Part shown: positions 61,873-64,000 of the stretch, one piece after another
Layout of the letters: every line of letters begins with the position of its first letter
How positions within the stretch are numbered: position 1 is the first letter of the stretch
Source: Flavisolibacter longurius
GTDB taxonomy: Bacteria; Bacteroidota; Bacteroidia; Chitinophagales; Chitinophagaceae
NCBI GenBank assembly: GCA_013327885.1
Contig: JABUMY010000003.1
Span: forward strand, 186,001-250,000
Direction: 5' to 3'
Length of the DNA stretch: 64,000 nucleotides
Position numbers and translations under genes: made by a program
Notes under the pieces: model-generated
What the model saw: only the letters and a program-made list of their open reading frames with translations
The model's database searches: none
What the model was told of the DNA's origin: nothing

Positions 61873-61904
61873 AAACGTCCATAGCCAAACGCTATGGACG
61901 TTTT
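61873..61904 (+). terminator. Terminator of the Gln/Gly-rich gene
   Basis: AAACGTCCATAGC (61873-61885) pairs over 13 bp with GCTATGGACGTTT (61891-61903) around CAAAC and ends in TTTT. The downstream arm contains an ATG in frame with the next gene, which is therefore not a likely start. Confidence 0.85.
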
Positions 61905-61947
61905 AAATTCGGAGCTGACCGGTTATCAGCATAAAAATTCGCTTGCT

Positions 61948-62670
61948 ATGGATGGATCGTTTAAAGTCTTCGATTTTCACCGCATTTTTTTGGGGGATGC
62001 GCCCCTGCTTTTTCTGCTTGAGATCGTTTTTCGTACCCTGATCATGTACAGTTATACCGTGCTACTCCTGCGCTTTTTGGGAAAGCGGGGAATGGGGCAG
62101 CTTTCCATGTTGGAACTGGCGATCATCATTTCCTTTGGTTCGGCTGTTGGCGATCCGATGGTGGGTGCCGATATGCCTATTATTCATGGTTTGGTGGCAA
62201 TTACTTTCATCGCCATTTTCCAGGTGGTGCTGGAGCGGTTCATCAACCGCAACCGCAAAGTAGAGGCGGTGATGGAAGGCTCACCTAACCTGGTGGTGAG
62301 TGAAGGGGTTATTATTTGGGAATGCATGAAACGCGATAACATTTCCAAGGAAGACCTTTTTCGTGCCTTGCGCGGAAAGGACGTGCAGCATTTGGGAGAA
62401 GTGCACAAAGCTTTTTTTGAAACTTCCGGCACCATTTCTGTCTTCTTTCGGTCGCCCAAAAAAGTGCAACCCGGGTTAACCGTGTTGCCCGATGAAATGA
62501 TTGAGCCGGAAGGGATCGTCAAGGAAGGTGAACTGGTGCAACAAAGCGAAACCTATTGTTGCCTGGATTGTGGCAACCATAAACATTTCCAGAAAGGGGA
62601 GGTTGCTGCTACCTGTGACTTATGCGGCGGCAAACGGTGGGTAGAGGCGGTGCATCATCAATCCTATTGA
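61948..62670 (+). CDS. DUF421/YetF-family membrane protein with C-terminal zinc ribbon
   Basis: From ATG 61948 the product has 240 residues. It has three membrane helices (about 15-90), with RFLGKRGMGQLSMLELAIIIS, the family signature, then a cytoplasmic DUF421 domain (about 100-175; EGSPNLVVSEGVII and LRGKDVQHLGEVHKAF). After the usual end of the family comes an extension with CCLDCGNHKH and CDLCGGKRW, two CxxC pairs about 18 residues apart that form a rubredoxin-like or zinc-ribbon knuckle. The role of YetF-type proteins is not established. An upstream ATG at 61894 lies within the preceding terminator stem and is rejected. Confidence 0.82.
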   Translation: MDGSFKVFDFHRIFLGDAPLLFLLEIVFRTLIMYSYTVLLLRFLGKRGMGQLSMLELAIIISFGSAVGDPMVGADMPIIHGLVAITFIAIFQVVLERFINRNRKVEAVMEGSPNLVVSEGVIIWECMKRDNISKEDLFRALRGKDVQHLGEVHKAFFETSGTISVFFRSPKKVQPGLTVLPDEMIEPEGIVKEGELVQQSETYCCLDCGNHKHFQKGEVAATCDLCGGKRWVEAVHHQSY

Positions 62671-62750
62671 GGCCGATCGCTTGTTTTTAGGCTATACATT
62701 ACTGATAGTTTGCATCGGCAATTCAAAATCAGGAGCAATACGCAGATTGT

Positions 62751-64000
62751 CTAATTGGTTTGCACTCGTTGTTTTTCTTCTTCAGACCCGGTTACCCGTT
62801 TCCTGCCTTCTTTTATATTGTTGTTGCCAAAACGCCTTGTGTACGTAAGCTTAAACGTTGTGACGGCAAACCGCAGGTTGGTGTTGGTGACCAAATTGTG
62901 TTCAGGCGCATCAATGGAGCCACGGTACCGCGGCGGACCGGAGACATCCGTGATATTCAGCGACAGCGCCCCGCCATTGCCGCTAAGCTTTTTCTGCAGG
63001 CCGAAATTGAGCGAAGCAAAGGGTTTCACCTGGTAAATGCCAAACATGCCGCCGGTTAAATAGAAAGCGGAAAGCTCCGTGGTAAAATTTTGGGGCAAAG
63101 TAAACGACTGTGTGCTGGAGATCACCAGGTTTAGTGCTTTTATCGATAGCGGTGCGCCTTTGTATTGCGCATCCAGGTCCATTTTATTTCCCGACAGGTT
63201 GTTTTGCATGTTCCACCAGCCAGTAACGGTGATGGGTAGGGTAATGCTGGCGGATATGAGCTTACGGCCTTTTTGGTTTTCGGCGACCAGGGTTTGTTTA
63301 TTGCTGGCAGGATCCACCTGCGGCGTAAAATTGGTAATGGTGTTTTTCTCCGCCGTATACGAAAGCGAAAAAACGGCCCGTTTCAAAATAAAATCTCCTT
63401 TTACGCTGTTGGCTGTTGCGGGCTGCAAAGCGGCATTGCCGGAGAAAAACGTGTTGGGATCCACGAAGTAAACAAACGGTGCCATGTTGTTAAAGGTGGG
63501 CCGGGTGATGCGCCGGTTGTAGGAAAGGTTCACCGTGCTTTTTTCGCTGATGGTGTGACTTAAGAAAAACGTGGGAAAGAGGTTACCGTACTTTCTGTCG
63601 ACAATGTTTTTTACCGTTTCCGAACCCAGGTTGGAGGTGGTGTATTCGTAACGCAAGCCGGCTTTGGCCGATGTTTTTGCGCCCAAATGAAAATTCAGGG
63701 ATGTATAGGCTGCCAGGATCTTTTCTTCGAGGTTGTGCTTCGAGGTAAACGCCGGGTCGGCCACCCAGTTATTCTGCACGCCTCTTTCCACCAGCACATC
63801 GTTGATGAAACTGGAGAAGGTTGTTTTTACACCGCTCTCCAGGTCGGCTTTCTTACTCAGCCGCTTGTTGTAATCTGCAGACACTACCCAAAAACGTATC
63901 GGTGTTTCCTTAAAGCTGCGTGTCTTGTCGCTGTAAATAAAGCTGCCATCGCCCCGGAAAAACTGGTTGAAATAATCAAGTGTGTTGACATCCTTGTAAT
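62751..64000 (-). CDS. Outer-membrane beta-barrel protein (5' end outside the window)
   Basis: The frame is open from the right edge (first full codon at 63998) to the stop at 62751, giving 416 residues of the C-terminal barrel. Alternating strands are clear (GLRYEYTTSNLGSE, STVNLSYNRRITRPTFNNMAP, FVYFVDPNTFFSGN, LKYTYRRFG-like near the end). NLSYNRRITRP and the FFSGN segment are typical of TonB-dependent-receptor-like OMP_b-brl_3 proteins of this phylum, which usually carry an N-terminal carboxypeptidase-regulatory domain. The tail (EGRKRVTGSEEEKQ) extends past the barrel. Function unknown. Confidence 0.82.
   Translation of the reverse strand, partial: YKDVNTLDYFNQFFRGDGSFIYSDKTRSFKETPIRFWVVSADYNKRLSKKADLESGVKTTFSSFINDVLVERGVQNNWVADPAFTSKHNLEEKILAAYTSLNFHLGAKTSAKAGLRYEYTTSNLGSETVKNIVDRKYGNLFPTFFLSHTISEKSTVNLSYNRRITRPTFNNMAPFVYFVDPNTFFSGNAALQPATANSVKGDFILKRAVFSLSYTAEKNTITNFTPQVDPASNKQTLVAENQKGRKLISASITLPITVTGWWNMQNNLSGNKMDLDAQYKGAPLSIKALNLVISSTQSFTLPQNFTTELSAFYLTGGMFGIYQVKPFASLNFGLQKKLSGNGGALSLNITDVSGPPRYRGSIDAPEHNLVTNTNLRFAVTTFKLTYTRRFGNNNIKEGRKRVTGSEEEKQRVQTN

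Noticed and set aside
61894-61947. ATG at 61894 as start of the DUF421 gene
   Set aside because: It lies in the downstream arm of a strong terminator, and the added residues do not match the family.

Overview
The window looks like a chromosome segment of a member of the Bacteroidota, most likely a Chitinophagaceae-type soil or plant-associated bacterium. The grounds are a SusC/SusD pair, stand-alone FtsX/MacB-type permeases, a Y_Y_Y/Reg_prop sensor, promoters of the form TTG-N19-TAnnnTTG, absence of clear Shine-Dalgarno sequences, and many secreted or lipid-anchored CAZymes. Species assignment is inference; no rRNA or tRNA gene is present.

Left part (1-29 kb), mostly unlinked genes: a five-PAS histidine kinase, a secreted GH43 enzyme, an ABC-type permease, a secreted Gfo/Idh/MocA protein, a CE1-like esterase and a HigBA-like toxin-antitoxin pair. 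Next comes a compact five-gene operon (10.9-17.9 kb): ethanolamine-type permease, glutamine-synthetase-like ligase, iron alcohol dehydrogenase, a PuuD-like amidotransferase fused to an aldehyde dehydrogenase, and a PhyH-type oxygenase. Together these predict a gamma-glutamylation route for an amino alcohol, with ethanolamine as lead substrate. It is followed by a RibD-C-like reductase, a large sensor with a decayed ATP-binding domain, a TlpA-like lipoprotein, a Tat-exported intradiol dioxygenase-like protein, an AraC regulator with an SDR enzyme, and two unknown genes.

Right part (28-61 kb), a pectin utilisation locus with the full galacturonate pathway: LacI regulator; SusC and SusD; PL1 pectate lyase; Gfo/Idh/MocA protein; rhamnogalacturonan acetylesterase (CE12); a CE12-esterase fusion; pectin methylesterase (CE8); another esterase; GH43; pirin; a GH28-GH105 fusion; a PL10-CE8 fusion; two tagaturonate-reductase paralogues around uronate isomerase; altronate dehydratase; a YhcH-type protein; KDG kinase; KDPG aldolase; and a hexuronate MFS transporter. 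Polymer is cut and deesterified outside the cytoplasm, oligomers enter by SusCD, and galacturonate goes via tagaturonate, altronate, KDG and KDPG to pyruvate and glyceraldehyde 3-phosphate.

A near-palindromic LacI-type operator precedes both susC and the GH28-GH105 operon, inside a promoter block that is 67/77 identical without gaps. Two half-site variants lie between kdgK and the aldolase gene. This ties the locus into one local regulon, presumably read by the adjacent LacI protein. Several genes also carry short-word repeats that begin at or just after their stop codons, which is the most unusual non-coding pattern here. The window ends with small hypothetical genes, a YetF/DUF421 protein with an added zinc ribbon, and a truncated outer-membrane beta-barrel protein.
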